From: an uncultured Bacteroidota bacterium
GTDB taxonomy: Bacteria; Bacteroidota; Bacteroidia; Bacteroidales; P3
DNA length: 35,277 bases
Assembly: GCA_902784865.1 (NCBI GenBank)
Contig: CACZWL010000022.1
Location: 1-35,277, forward strand
Reading direction: 5' to 3'
In this document: positions 1 through 7,119 of the stretch, in pieces
How positions within the stretch are numbered: position 1 is the first letter of the stretch
Layout: each line of letters begins with the position of its first letter
Position numbers and translations under genes: made by a program
The notes under the pieces: generated by a model
Told to the model about the DNA's origin: nothing
Databases searched by the model: none
Seen by the model: the letters and a program-made list of their open reading frames with translations, nothing else

Positions 1-48
1 ATCTTCTCACTGCCTCCTCTCGCTCTTTTACACTGTGTCTTTTTCTCA

Positions 49-86
49 TAATAAAACCCCGAAAGTTTTTTGTCCAACTTTCGGGG
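49..86 (-). terminator. Rho-independent terminator behind the dnaK remnant
   Basis: Arms CCCCGAAAGTT (57-67) and AACTTTCGGGG (76-86) pair perfectly over 11 bp. On the minus strand the hairpin is followed by TTTTATT. It lies about 50 bp past the stop codon of the dnaK remnant. The intact dnaK has an unrelated terminator, so the remnant kept its own 3' flank. Confidence 0.8.
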
Positions 87-137
87 TTCATTACAAAACC
101 ATCCAGCACCCGTTTCTATTTAGTGTATTTCAGTGAA

Positions 138-874
138 TTACTTCACCTCTTCGTAGTCGACGTCGGTGACGTTGTCATTGGGGTTGCTTCCCTGCTGGCC
201 GGCACCTGCGTTGGGGTTGCCGCCCATGTTGTTGGGGTCGAATCCGGCACCGGGGTTTGCTCCATTACCAGTCGCAGACTGCTGGGCTTTGTACATGTCT
301 TCGCTGGCGGCCTGCCAGGCGGCGTTGATCTTGGCCAAGGCGGCGTCGATCTGCTGGACGTTCGCTCCACTATGGTCGCGGGCCGAAGCAGCGGCGGCGT
401 GGGCGGCCTTCAGCTCGGTGAGGGCGGCTTCGATGGCGCTCTTCTTCTCGGCGGGGATCTTGTCGCCGTAGTCCTTGAGGTTCTTCTCGCTCTAGAATAT
501 GAAGAAATGCCAGTGGCATTTCGATAGCGAAGCGGAGAACAAACAGCCGTCGGCGTTGCTCACTTCATTTTCTTTCTTTAATCGGTGTTGTCTCATCAAG
601 CCCGGCAGGCAAACCACGCAGCCATAGCAGTTGATTTTCTCTGCCTCTTCCTTGGCCTTCTTGTCCTGGTCGGCGTGGGCCTCGGCTTTCATGCGCTTGA
701 TTTCGTCCTCGCTCAGGCCGCTGCTGGCCTCGATGCGGATAACACCGCTGAATGAATCAAATGAAGTGAGCAACTCTTCGACCTTCTTCTGCACGGCGGG
801 GATACAGCTGGAGCCGCCGACGAGGATGACCTCATTCGCTCATCAAGTTCGCGGGGTACACCAGATGTCGCTGT
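138..874 (-). pseudogene. Decayed, mosaic 3' part of a second dnaK allele
   Basis: The minus strand encodes a DnaK C-terminus ([18 protein letters not shown], ending [11 protein letters not shown]) closely matching the intact dnaK at 4965-6902. Going upstream, the reading frame meets a TAG at about 492-494, where the intact gene has a CAG glutamine codon (FQSEK). Farther upstream only short dnaK blocks survive: about 547-559, 630-740, 772-832 and 864-874. They are separated by foreign stretches of about 30-70 bp. About 430 bp present in the intact gene (5428-5854) are missing between two blocks. The remnant is not a recent copy: its C-terminal lid has a longer alanine-rich insertion (AAAASARDHSGANVQQ where the intact gene has SARNVQQ) and a different Gly/Asn tail. 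It is probably the residue of a displaced or second dnaK, with no functional product. Confidence 0.85.
555..774. repeat. 16-bp exact inverted repeat inside the dnaK remnant
   Basis: GTTGCTCACTTCATTT at 555-570 is the exact reverse complement of AAATGAAGTGAGCAAC at 759-774. Both sit in or at the edge of sequence foreign to dnaK. Similarity extends beyond the arms: AACACCG lies about 10-15 bases from each arm in the matching orientation. A third foreign piece (833-863) shares CTCATCAAG with the 560-630 piece. The inserts therefore look like fragments of one repeat family. Confidence 0.7.
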
Positions 875-1100
875 TTTATAATTCCGTCGACATTCCTTCT
901 TTTTTCCTTCTTCGTGGGTTCTTGGTGCCTTCTTTTGAAATGGTTGCAACGCATTGAAAATCAATAAAAATCTAAATAAACATCACAAGGTGGTGCAAGA
1001 TGTTCATTTACAACATTTAACCCCCTCGACCCTTCGGCGATCCTTCGACAGTCTTTCAGCGGTCCCGTTGCATCCAATTTATCAAAATCAACAATAATAT
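875..1100. other. Intergenic stretch without recognisable gene
   Basis: Between the last dnaK-like block and the toxin-antitoxin promoter I see no coding region, tRNA or clear hairpin. The region is AT-rich near 950-1000 and pyrimidine-rich near 895-930. Confidence 0.5.
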
Positions 1101-1131
1101 TTTGCAGATTCAAAAAAAGTTTGTACTTTTG
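1101..1131 (+). promoter_or_regulatory. Promoter of the toxin-antitoxin operon
   Basis: TTTG at 1101-1104 and TACTTTTG at 1124-1131, separated by exactly 19 bp, match the primary-sigma promoter of Bacteroidetes. The start codon at 1153 lies about 20 bp after the -7 element, giving a short leader. Confidence 0.8.
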
Positions 1132-1152
1132 CAAAACGAAAAATATACAATT

Positions 1153-1419
1153 ATGTGCACGTATAACATAACTTTAAACGACAATCTCGTTGAGCGGGCA
1201 CGTCCGGCCATCGGTGCCGACACCGATATCGGCCAATGGATGCAACGGCAGATGGAGACTCTTCTCATTCGACTTGCTGCCAATTCGCAACGTGAAGTCA
1301 AGCATTACGCTCCAGATTTAGAGGCCATCCTTGCCATGCCGTTGGTCGACAAGGCCGATGTTGGACTCAACGGTGAACATGCACGCATGGATTATTATAA
1401 AGAAAAGTACGGCCTATGA
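1153..1419 (+). CDS. Antitoxin of a VapBC-like pair
   Basis: This is an 88-residue protein. I chose ATG 1153 over an upstream in-frame TTG because it lies properly downstream of the promoter and the product begins MCTYNITLNDNLVERARPAI, which fits an N-terminal strand followed by a helix, as in ribbon-helix-helix proteins. The N-terminal half probably binds operator DNA. The C-terminal half (a charged stretch ending MDYYKEKYGL) probably wraps the toxin. Its last codons overlap the PIN toxin start (ATGA), so the two are translationally coupled. The family assignment rests on context and size more than on a diagnostic motif. Confidence 0.7.
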   Translation: MCTYNITLNDNLVERARPAIGADTDIGQWMQRQMETLLIRLAANSQREVKHYAPDLEAILAMPLVDKADVGLNGEHARMDYYKEKYGL

Positions 1420-1835
1420 ATCGCATATTCCTCGACACAAATGTGCTGCTGGACGTGTTGCTACGCCGTGAGCCTTTTGTCGGCGATTCCGCACTGGTGC
1501 TGGACATGGGCTTCAAAGGTATGGTGGAACTTTACGCCACACCACTCACTTTCGCCACATGTCTTTTTGTGGCCCGCAAGTCGCTGGGCTATGCCAACGC
1601 TTTGGAGGCTTTGAAAATACTTGAACGATATATAAAGATAGCCTCGATGGACTCGGCTCAACTACACGAAGCCTTATACGCCACAGCTCCCGATTTTGAG
1701 GATATGCTGCAATACCATGCAGCTATGGCTGCAAATTGTAGCCATATCATCACTCGTAACGAACAACATTTCCCCAAGAACGGGATTATGGTGTTGTCGC
1801 CGACAGTATTTTTGCAGTCACCACTTGCCGAATAA
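1416..1835 (+). CDS. PIN-domain toxin, VapC-like ribonuclease
   Basis: The 139-residue protein starts MNRIFLDTNVLLDVLLRREP, the first strand of a PIN domain with catalytic Asp7 and Asn9. Acidic residues around Glu95-Asp96 (FEDMLQYHAA) and the late ITRNEQHF motif (about 112-119) are where the remaining metal-binding and fold-defining residues of Bacteroidetes PIN toxins occur. PIN toxins cleave RNA, often tRNA, when their antitoxin is degraded. The start overlaps the antitoxin stop by 4 nt. The length is normal and no residue appears broken, so the toxin is probably functional. No other toxin gene is nearby. Confidence 0.88.
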   Translation: MNRIFLDTNVLLDVLLRREPFVGDSALVLDMGFKGMVELYATPLTFATCLFVARKSLGYANALEALKILERYIKIASMDSAQLHEALYATAPDFEDMLQYHAAMAANCSHIITRNEQHFPKNGIMVLSPTVFLQSPLAE

Positions 1836-1983
1836 CACCGTCGAGCATGATAATTGAATCGAAAACAAAAAATATGACATAAAACGTAGAAATAGAATAA
1901 AGACATATTGAGCTTGACGCTCTTGTTCTCTTCCTTTGAATCCGGAAAATTCATCAGTACAGAGAATAAGTAAGCTGAAAGGT

Positions 1984-2089
1984 CACGCGTTGGCGTGAAT
2001 TATTCACTACTTATTATGTACGAGGTCTTTTCCGGAACCCAAAGGAGTAGTAAGTAGAAGATACCAAAGAATAATTCCACGCCTTTTTT
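1984..2089 (+). promoter_or_regulatory. Attenuator-like leader with mutually exclusive hairpins
   Basis: CACGC (1984-1988) can pair with GCGTG (1993-1997) across a 4-nt loop. The same GGCGTG is also the start of GGCGTGAATTATTC (1992-2005), which pairs with GAATAATTCCACGCC (2069-2083), with one bulged base. The long hairpin is directly followed by six T residues (2084-2089). CTACTTA (2008-2014) and TAAGTAG (2051-2057) can extend the long stem. The small hairpin and the terminator-like long hairpin cannot coexist. The unit ends 17 bp before the start of the coiled-coil gene. It could also serve as the terminator of the PIN gene. Confidence 0.5.
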
Positions 2090-2106
2090 AGTTAAAGAAA
2101 TAGAAT

Positions 2107-3489
2107 ATGTTTGATTTTCTAAAACGGAAAGAATTTGCAGAAATAACACGACTCAATAACGAATTACTTGCCGAGAAAAATCGTATTAAAGAGCTTCAAA
2201 ACACCCAGCAAGAAAACTCAAATAAAATAGAATCGTTAATTATTGAGTTGGAATCTCTAAAGCCATACGCAGAAATCCGCGATATTGAGCGAGAAAAAAA
2301 GCGTGTTCAAGAGGAGCTCTCTAAAGAAAAAGATTATTATAATGGTCAAATTGAAAACCATAATAAGATTGTTTCTGATAAAAAACAGGAAATAACTTCT
2401 TTAAGACAAGAAATAGACATTTTAAATGACGAAATACTGCTTCAAACATATGGGATATATACTCCTCTTTATGACTTTCAAAAACTAGAAGACTATAAAG
2501 AGAGACTATATGAAATAAGAGACCTAGAAAAACAACTGATACGTGATAAAGAAGCAAGTATTTCTTCCATTAATTGGCTTGTTGATGGCAGCTTAAGCAA
2601 AGGCCAAGCACAGACGAATCAACAAATCAAACAAATGATTCGCAATTTTAACATAGAGTGCGACTTGTTGATTAACAAGGTAAAGTTCAATAACATTGAA
2701 GCCTATATTCATAAAATTCGTCACACTGCAGAAATAATAAACAAGTTAAATGACAAATCGGGAATATCAATTTCAAATAAATATGTTGACCTTAAAATAG
2801 AAGAACTACGAGTCGCATACGAATATGCCAAAAAGAAACAGGAGGAGAAGGATAGAATAGCAGAAATTAGAAGAATACAGAAAGAGGAGGAACGTGTAAG
2901 AAAGGAGTTAGAGGAAGCCAGAAAAGACATTGTCAAAGAACAGTCTCACTATAACAATGCTTTAAAAGATATTATGGACAGAATTAACAGCGAATCTTCT
3001 GTTGAGATGGAATATTTGCTGGCGAGAAAAAACGAAATAGAGAAACACTTAAATGAATTGGACCAGGAACTAAAAGATATTGATTATAGGGAGGCAAACA
3101 AACGAGCAGGCTACGTTTATATTATCTCCAATATTGGTTCTTTTGGAGAAAACGTATATAAAATCGGGATGACTCGACGGCTTAATCCAATGGAGCGTGT
3201 CGATGAGTTAGGTGATGCCTCCGTACCGTTCAAGTTTGATGTTCATGCTTTAATTTTTTCCGATGATGCACCAACTCTCGAGACTGCTCTGCACCATGCA
3301 TTTGAGGATAAAAAAGTCAACATGGTCAATGCCCGACGAGAATTCTACCGAGTGACATTAGATGAAATAGAAGCTGTTGTAAAATCAAACTTTGACAAGA
3401 CTGTAGAATTTGTCAAAGTGCCTTTGGCAGAACAATATAGAGAAAGCATAAGGCTGTACAATCACAGCGAATTGTCGGCAACAAGTTAG
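2107..3489 (+). CDS. DUF4041 coiled-coil protein with C-terminal GIY-YIG/MUG113 (T5orf172) domain
   Basis: The 460-residue protein has two parts. Residues 1-110 and about 235-335 are heptad-rich coiled coil (for example EEKDRIAEIRRIQKEEERVR). Between them lies a region resembling DUF4041 (INWLVDGSLSKGQAQTNQQI). Residues about 336-430 form a GIY-YIG-type MUG113/T5orf172 domain: GYVYIISNIGSFGENVYKIG, then MTRRLNPMERVDELGDASVP, then the ETALHHAFEDKKVNMVNARR-EFY segment. Such proteins are common in phages and mobile islands. The domain is presumed to be a nuclease or DNA-binding module, but the biological role is unknown to me. The gene is AT-rich compared with the chromosomal genes, has its own leader (1984-2089) and terminator (3522-3559), and converges on the HNH operon. 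Confidence 0.8.
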   Translation: MFDFLKRKEFAEITRLNNELLAEKNRIKELQNTQQENSNKIESLIIELESLKPYAEIRDIEREKKRVQEELSKEKDYYNGQIENHNKIVSDKKQEITSLRQEIDILNDEILLQTYGIYTPLYDFQKLEDYKERLYEIRDLEKQLIRDKEASISSINWLVDGSLSKGQAQTNQQIKQMIRNFNIECDLLINKVKFNNIEAYIHKIRHTAEIINKLNDKSGISISNKYVDLKIEELRVAYEYAKKKQEEKDRIAEIRRIQKEEERVRKELEEARKDIVKEQSHYNNALKDIMDRINSESSVEMEYLLARKNEIEKHLNELDQELKDIDYREANKRAGYVYIISNIGSFGENVYKIGMTRRLNPMERVDELGDASVPFKFDVHALIFSDDAPTLETALHHAFEDKKVNMVNARREFYRVTLDEIEAVVKSNFDKTVEFVKVPLAEQYRESIRLYNHSELSATS

Positions 3490-3521
3490 AAACTTCCAAA
3501 TTGAGTATATCTTTCCTCAGA

Positions 3522-3559
3522 AAAGAGTATATCTTTCTGCAATAAGATATACTCTTTTT
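3522..3559 (+). terminator. Terminator of the DUF4041 gene, probably bidirectional
   Basis: AAAGAGTATATCTT (3522-3535) pairs perfectly with AAGATATACTCTTT (3544-3557) across an 8-nt loop. T residues follow on the plus strand, and a run of T also occurs on the minus strand. GAGTATATCTTTC also occurs 22 nt upstream (3503-3515). The hairpin lies between two convergent genes and could stop transcription from both sides. Confidence 0.75.
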
Positions 3560-3607
3560 ACTTCATTGGGTATATTTTTTTTTTCGAGGAACTAATCTTT
3601 AGAGCCT

Positions 3608-3889
3608 TTAGAACTGGAAATGTTTAGCATTTTTTAAAAAGCACATTTCTTCTTCCTCTTTTTGAGATAAAAGAATGATGTCAATATTCATTGAGAACAA
3701 TTCAGACAATAGTTTCCTAATCTCTCGTCTGTATTCTACAGCATCTTCTACACTGATGTTATTTTCATCATAAACAATAGCAATATCTATATCAGCAGGA
3801 GCATCAGAATAAACCGCAGAGCCAAAAACATATCTCCGGTAGTGTAGTTTTGGCTTTATATCAGTTATCTTTCTTAGACCTTGGTACAT
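3608..3889 (-). CDS. Minimal nucleotidyltransferase (MNT-type, pol-beta superfamily)
   Basis: The 93-residue protein has the nucleotidyltransferase signature GSAVYSDAPADIDIAIVYD at about residues 23-41: a GS followed by Asp33-x-Asp35. A third carboxylate, Asp70, lies in MNIDIILLS. This set of three acidic residues is what the fold needs to bind metal and transfer a nucleotide. Stand-alone MNT proteins usually modify a partner protein or tRNA, classically together with HEPN toxins. No HEPN gene is present here. Instead the gene is last in an operon behind an HNH nuclease and an unknown protein, and its start overlaps the preceding gene by 29 bp. It may be an AMP- or nucleotide-transferring regulator of those partners (inference). 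Confidence 0.8.
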   Translation of the reverse strand: MYQGLRKITDIKPKLHYRRYVFGSAVYSDAPADIDIAIVYDENNISVEDAVEYRREIRKLLSELFSMNIDIILLSQKEEEEMCFLKNAKHFQF

Positions 3890-4235
3890 AATTCATAAAT
3901 GATTTTCCTGTTCGATGAAGTGCACCCATAAACTCACTAAGGGTAAATAAGGCAAAACCATTATCTTTTGCGGTTTTTTTAGCCTCATTTGAATATTTAT
4001 CGCAGTAACCAACTAATACAATAGCATCTATGTCTTCGTTTTGTGCTGTTATCTCAAAAACATCCCCACAGCCCATAATATAAATACTTGCTATACGTAT
4101 CTTTAATGAAGGACGTTCTTCTGTTCGTTCAATCAAATATACATCATCACCTAAATGTTCAATGTATTTTACAGCACTATTTCCATGCATTACTTTTTGA
4201 AAGTTATCTCTACTTGAATCTTTTATCTCATTCAT
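3861..4235 (-). CDS. Unknown 124-residue protein in the HNH/nucleotidyltransferase operon
   Basis: I do not recognise a named family. The protein looks alpha/beta. A strand, ASIYIMGCGDVFEI, is followed by IDAIVLVGYCDKYSNEAKKT, then by NGFALFTLSEFMGALHR. This end pattern (hydrophobic strand, then S/T-x-E-A-x-x-x-A helix, then a short strand and a small helix) resembles the last part of Mrr-like restriction-endonuclease folds. A clear D...ExK active site is not obvious, so this is only a structural hint. The start codon overlaps the HNH stop (ATGA), and the 3' end overlaps the nucleotidyltransferase by 29 bp. The three genes are therefore almost certainly co-translated. The tail is basic (NYVPRSKKDN). 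Confidence 0.75.
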   Translation of the reverse strand: MNEIKDSSRDNFQKVMHGNSAVKYIEHLGDDVYLIERTEERPSLKIRIASIYIMGCGDVFEITAQNEDIDAIVLVGYCDKYSNEAKKTAKDNGFALFTLSEFMGALHRTGKSFMNYVPRSKKDN

Positions 4236-4906
4236 AAAAAAATACTATTTAATTCTCTTGGAAACATCGGTACCGCTGGATTTACATCTCCAGAAATTTT
4301 ATTATATTCAAACCCTTCCCTGTGCAATTTGAATTGATTAAAAACAGTCCGTTCCTTGTCCGTCATAAGATGTTGATTGTTGCGTAGAATTGACTCTATT
4401 TTTCTATTGTTAGGAATAATCTTTTGAACTGACAGTCGGTTCCACATGGATTCTGCATCCATCTGCCTCTTGGTTGCATTCTCTGAATCAGGACCATACA
4501 GTTCATAGATAGCCTTGTTTTCTTCCAGCAATGGAGTCAATACGTTCCGAATCTCTTCTCTATTTTGAAAAATCGGTACAGACATTATTCGACTTATGGA
4601 TTCCTCTTGTTCTTTTTTCCAATTTCTTAATAATTCATCCGTATATGTATCGGGATTATTATCAACCATTGTATGGCATGATGGACAAAGAACAATAAGA
4701 TTGTTGAAATCGTCTCTCTGCGCTAGTGGCAACTTGCTTTTCCCTCGTGGCCCTTTTTCTTTTCGACCGATTATATGTGCTATCTCACCAATGCATTTAA
4801 TTGATCCATCTTTAGATGTCTGAAACAATTCTGTATGGCAAGACGGATTGCAGCAATGACCTGCAGAAGAAGCCCACAATTTACGCTTAACACTTTCGCT
4901 TATCAT
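4232..4906 (-). CDS. HNH endonuclease with unassigned C-terminal domain
   Basis: The 224-residue protein has an N-terminal HNH domain (about 1-105). It contains zinc ligands CCNPSC (18-23), IAHIIGRKEKGPRG with His44, then DFNNLIVLCPSCHTMVDNNP with Cys74, Cys77 and His78, and the usual following helix ELLRNWKKEQE. Residues about 115-224 form a separate domain (IWN-type helices, IPNNRKIESILRNNQHLMTDKE, FKLHREGFEY, FPRELNSIF) that I cannot name. HNH domains fused to small sensor-like domains are typical of anti-phage effectors such as Cap5 of CBASS, but no cyclase or SAVED domain is present. The start lies 58 bp behind dnaK, just after its terminator hairpin, with no convincing promoter between them. 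Confidence 0.85.
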   Translation of the reverse strand: MISESVKRKLWASSAGHCCNPSCHTELFQTSKDGSIKCIGEIAHIIGRKEKGPRGKSKLPLAQRDDFNNLIVLCPSCHTMVDNNPDTYTDELLRNWKKEQEESISRIMSVPIFQNREEIRNVLTPLLEENKAIYELYGPDSENATKRQMDAESMWNRLSVQKIIPNNRKIESILRNNQHLMTDKERTVFNQFKLHREGFEYNKISGDVNPAVPMFPRELNSIFL

Positions 4907-4918
4907 AATAGCAGAAAA

Positions 4919-4946
4919 TAAATGGGCGTATTGCTACGCCCATTTA
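4919..4946 (-). terminator. Terminator of dnaK
   Basis: TAAATGGGCGTA (4919-4930) and TACGCCCATTTA (4935-4946) pair perfectly across a 4-nt loop. On the minus strand the hairpin is followed by TTTT. It lies 18 bp after the dnaK stop codon and only 12 bp before the HNH start codon, so leakage would feed the HNH operon. Confidence 0.8.
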
Positions 4947-4964
4947 TTGCTGGAATATCAAATC

Positions 4965-6902
4965 TTACTTCACCTCTTCGTAATCGACATCGGTGACGTT
5001 GTCGTCGCCGTTGGAGGACTGCTGGTTGGTGTTGGTGCCGGGGTTACCGCCCATGTTGTTGGGGTCGAAGCCGGCGCCGGGATTGGCACCGCCGGCCTGC
5101 TGCTGGGCTTTGTACATGTCCTCGCTGGCGGCCTGCCAGGCAGCGTTGATCTTGGCCATGGCCTGGTCGATCTGCTGGACGTTGCGGGCGCTGTGGGCGG
5201 CCTTGAGTTCATTCAAAGCACTTTCGATGGCGCTCTTCTTCTCGGCGGGGATCTTGTCGCCGTAGTCTTTCAGGTTCTTCTCGCTCTGGAAGATCATGCC
5301 GTCGGCGTTGTTGATTTTCTCCACCTCTTCCTTGGCCTTCTTGTCCTGGTCGGCGTGGGCCTCGGCTTCGGCCTTCATGCGCTTGATTTCGTCCTCGCTC
5401 AGGCCGCTGCTGGCCTCGATGCGGATGTTCTGGCTCTTGCCGGTGGCCTTGTCGAGGGCGCTGACGTTGAGGATGCCGTTGGCGTCGATGTCGAAGGTGA
5501 CCTCAATCTGGGGCACTCCACGCGGTGCTGGCGGAATGCCGGCCAAGTGGAAGCGGCCGATGGTCTTGTTGTCGTTGGCCATGGGGCGCTCGCCCTGCAG
5601 CACGTGGATCTCGACCTCGGGCTGGTTGTCGGCAGCGGTGCTGAAGACCTGGCTCTTCTTGGTGGGGATGGTGGTGTTGGCGTCGATGAGCTTGGTCATC
5701 ACGCCGCCGAGGGTCTCGATGCCGAGGCTCAGGGGAGTGACATCGAGCAGCAGCACGTCCTTCACCTCGCCGGTGAGCACACCGCCCTGGATGGCGGCGC
5801 CGATGGCGACCACCTCGTCGGGGTTGACGCCCTTGCTGGGCACTTTGCCGAAGAACTCTTCCACCTTCTTCTGCACAGCGGGGATACGGCTGGAGCCGCC
5901 GACGAGGATGACCTCGTTGATGTCGCTGTTGCTGAGGCCGGCGTCCTGCATGGCCTTGCGGCAAGGTTCGATGGTGGCGCGGATCAGGTCGTCGCAGAGC
6001 TGCTCGAACTTGGCGCGGCTGAGCTTCATCACCAGGTGCTGCGGCACGCCGTCGGCCACGGTGATGTAGGGCAGGTTGATTTCGGTCTCCATGCTGCTGG
6101 AGAGCTCAATCTTGGCCTTCTCGGCAGCCTCTTTCAGGCGCTGCATGGCCATGGGGTCCTTGCGGAGGTCGATGCCCTTGTCGCTCTGGAAGCTGTCGGC
6201 CATCCAGTTGATAATCTTGCGGTCGAAGTCGTCGCCGCCGAGGTGCGTGTTACCGTTGGTGCTCTTCACCTCGAAGACGCCGTCGCCGAGGTTCAGGATG
6301 CTGATATCGAACGTGCCGCCACCGAGGTCGAACACAGCGACGTTCATATCCTGGGCCTTCTTGTCGAGGCCGTAGGCCAGAGCGGCAGCCGTGGGCTCGT
6401 TGACGATACGGCGCACCTTCAGACCTGCAATTTCGCCGGCCTCCTTGGTGGCCTGACGCTGACTGTCGTTGAAGTAGGCGGGGACGGTGATGACGGCCTC
6501 GGTGACTTCCTGACCCAGGTAGTCCTCGGCGGTCTTCTTCATCTTCTGCAGCACGATGGCGCTGATCTCCTGCGGGGTGTACTGGCGGCCGTTGATGTCG
6601 ACGCAGGGGGTGTTGTTGTTGCCGCGCACCACCTTGTAGGGCACAGCCTCAATCTCCTTCTGCACCTGGTCGTAGGTCTCGCCCATGAAGCGCTTGATGC
6701 TGTAGACGGTGTTGTGGGGGTTGGTGATGGCCTGACGCTTGGCGGGGTCGCCCACCTTGCGGTCGCCATTCTCGAGGAAGCCGACCACGCTGGGGGTGGT
6801 GCGGTTGCCCTCGCTGTTAGCGATAACTACGGGTTCGTTACCTTCCATGACGCTCACACAACTGTTGGTTGTGCCGAGGTCGATTCCGATGATTTTTGCC
6901 AT
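4965..6902 (-). CDS. dnaK: Chaperone DnaK (Hsp70)
   Basis: The 645-residue protein is a complete cytosolic Hsp70. It has the phosphate-1 motif [15 protein letters not shown] at residues 4-18 and the linker/substrate-domain junction [20 protein letters not shown] near 390. The conserved [20 protein letters not shown] helix follows, and a Gly/Asn-rich tail ends [10 protein letters not shown]. It binds exposed hydrophobic segments of clients in an ATP cycle driven by DnaJ and GrpE, both encoded at 25-27 kb. The start ATG at 6902 follows an A-rich leader without Shine-Dalgarno. The gene is monocistronic apart from possible readthrough into the HNH operon. Codon use is GC-rich like the chromosome, unlike the operon behind it. 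Confidence 0.98.
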   Translation of the reverse strand: MAKIIGIDLGTTNSCVSVMEGNEPVVIANSEGNRTTPSVVGFLENGDRKVGDPAKRQAITNPHNTVYSIKRFMGETYDQVQKEIEAVPYKVVRGNNNTPCVDINGRQYTPQEISAIVLQKMKKTAEDYLGQEVTEAVITVPAYFNDSQRQATKEAGEIAGLKVRRIVNEPTAAALAYGLDKKAQDMNVAVFDLGGGTFDISILNLGDGVFEVKSTNGNTHLGGDDFDRKIINWMADSFQSDKGIDLRKDPMAMQRLKEAAEKAKIELSSSMETEINLPYITVADGVPQHLVMKLSRAKFEQLCDDLIRATIEPCRKAMQDAGLSNSDINEVILVGGSSRIPAVQKKVEEFFGKVPSKGVNPDEVVAIGAAIQGGVLTGEVKDVLLLDVTPLSLGIETLGGVMTKLIDANTTIPTKKSQVFSTAADNQPEVEIHVLQGERPMANDNKTIGRFHLAGIPPAPRGVPQIEVTFDIDANGILNVSALDKATGKSQNIRIEASSGLSEDEIKRMKAEAEAHADQDKKAKEEVEKINNADGMIFQSEKNLKDYGDKIPAEKKSAIESALNELKAAHSARNVQQIDQAMAKINAAWQAASEDMYKAQQQAGGANPGAGFDPNNMGGNPGTNTNQQSSNGDDNVTDVDYEEVK

Positions 6903-6945
6903 AATATTGTTTCCTTTCTTTTTTTGTTTTCTTGATTGGGTTTCT

Positions 6946-6976
6946 AGGATTTTCCAGGTATTCTAGGCGTCCTAGG
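6946..6976 (-). repeat. Loose CCT array in the dnaK leader (site A)
   Basis: On the coding strand CCT recurs four times at 9-10-nt spacing (plus-strand AGG at 6946, 6956, 6965 and 6974), as CCTAG or CCTGG. It lies within the probable dnaK 5' leader. It resembles the stricter 11-nt arrays before lon and grpE but lacks GAACA units, so it may be a degenerate relative. Confidence 0.45.
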
Positions 6977-6998
6977 TCTTTAGCGACACCCTACATAT

Positions 6999-7082
6999 AA
7001 CAACAACCGTGCCAACCGGCAGGTCGCGACCCGAAGTGGCCGCAATCCTGCCACACTGACACGGATGCTGACATTTTGGCAG
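6999..7082 (-). promoter_or_regulatory. Putative dnaK control region: sigma-54-like core and TGNCA palindromes
   Basis: On the minus strand 7014-6999 reads TGGCACGGTTGTTGTT, one base from the sigma-54 pattern TGGCACG-N4-TTGCW. Upstream lie two TGNCA-N3-TGNCA palindromes: TGCCA-AAA-TGTCA (about 7081-7069) and TGTCA-GTG-TGGCA (7061-7049). The same combination recurs upstream of grpE. No good TAnnTTTG promoter is visible here. Assignment to sigma-54 is inference. Confidence 0.4.
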
Positions 7083-7119
7083 TCGGGCAGCACAGCCGCA
7101 CGTCCTGCCAGGCGATGGC

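Noticed and set aside
1102-1152. Longer antitoxin starting at TTG 1102
   Set aside because: It would start inside the promoter. ATG 1153 gives the expected N-terminus.
4947-6935. Long open frame of about 660 codons on the plus strand opposite dnaK
   Set aside because: It is the mirror of GC-rich dnaK codons, and its Val/Gly/Leu-rich product has no domain. The minus-strand frame is unmistakably DnaK.
7018-7052. Inverted GGCAGG/CCTGCC pair as terminator of the barrel gene
   Set aside because: The loop is long, no T-run follows, and it lies within the probable dnaK control region.
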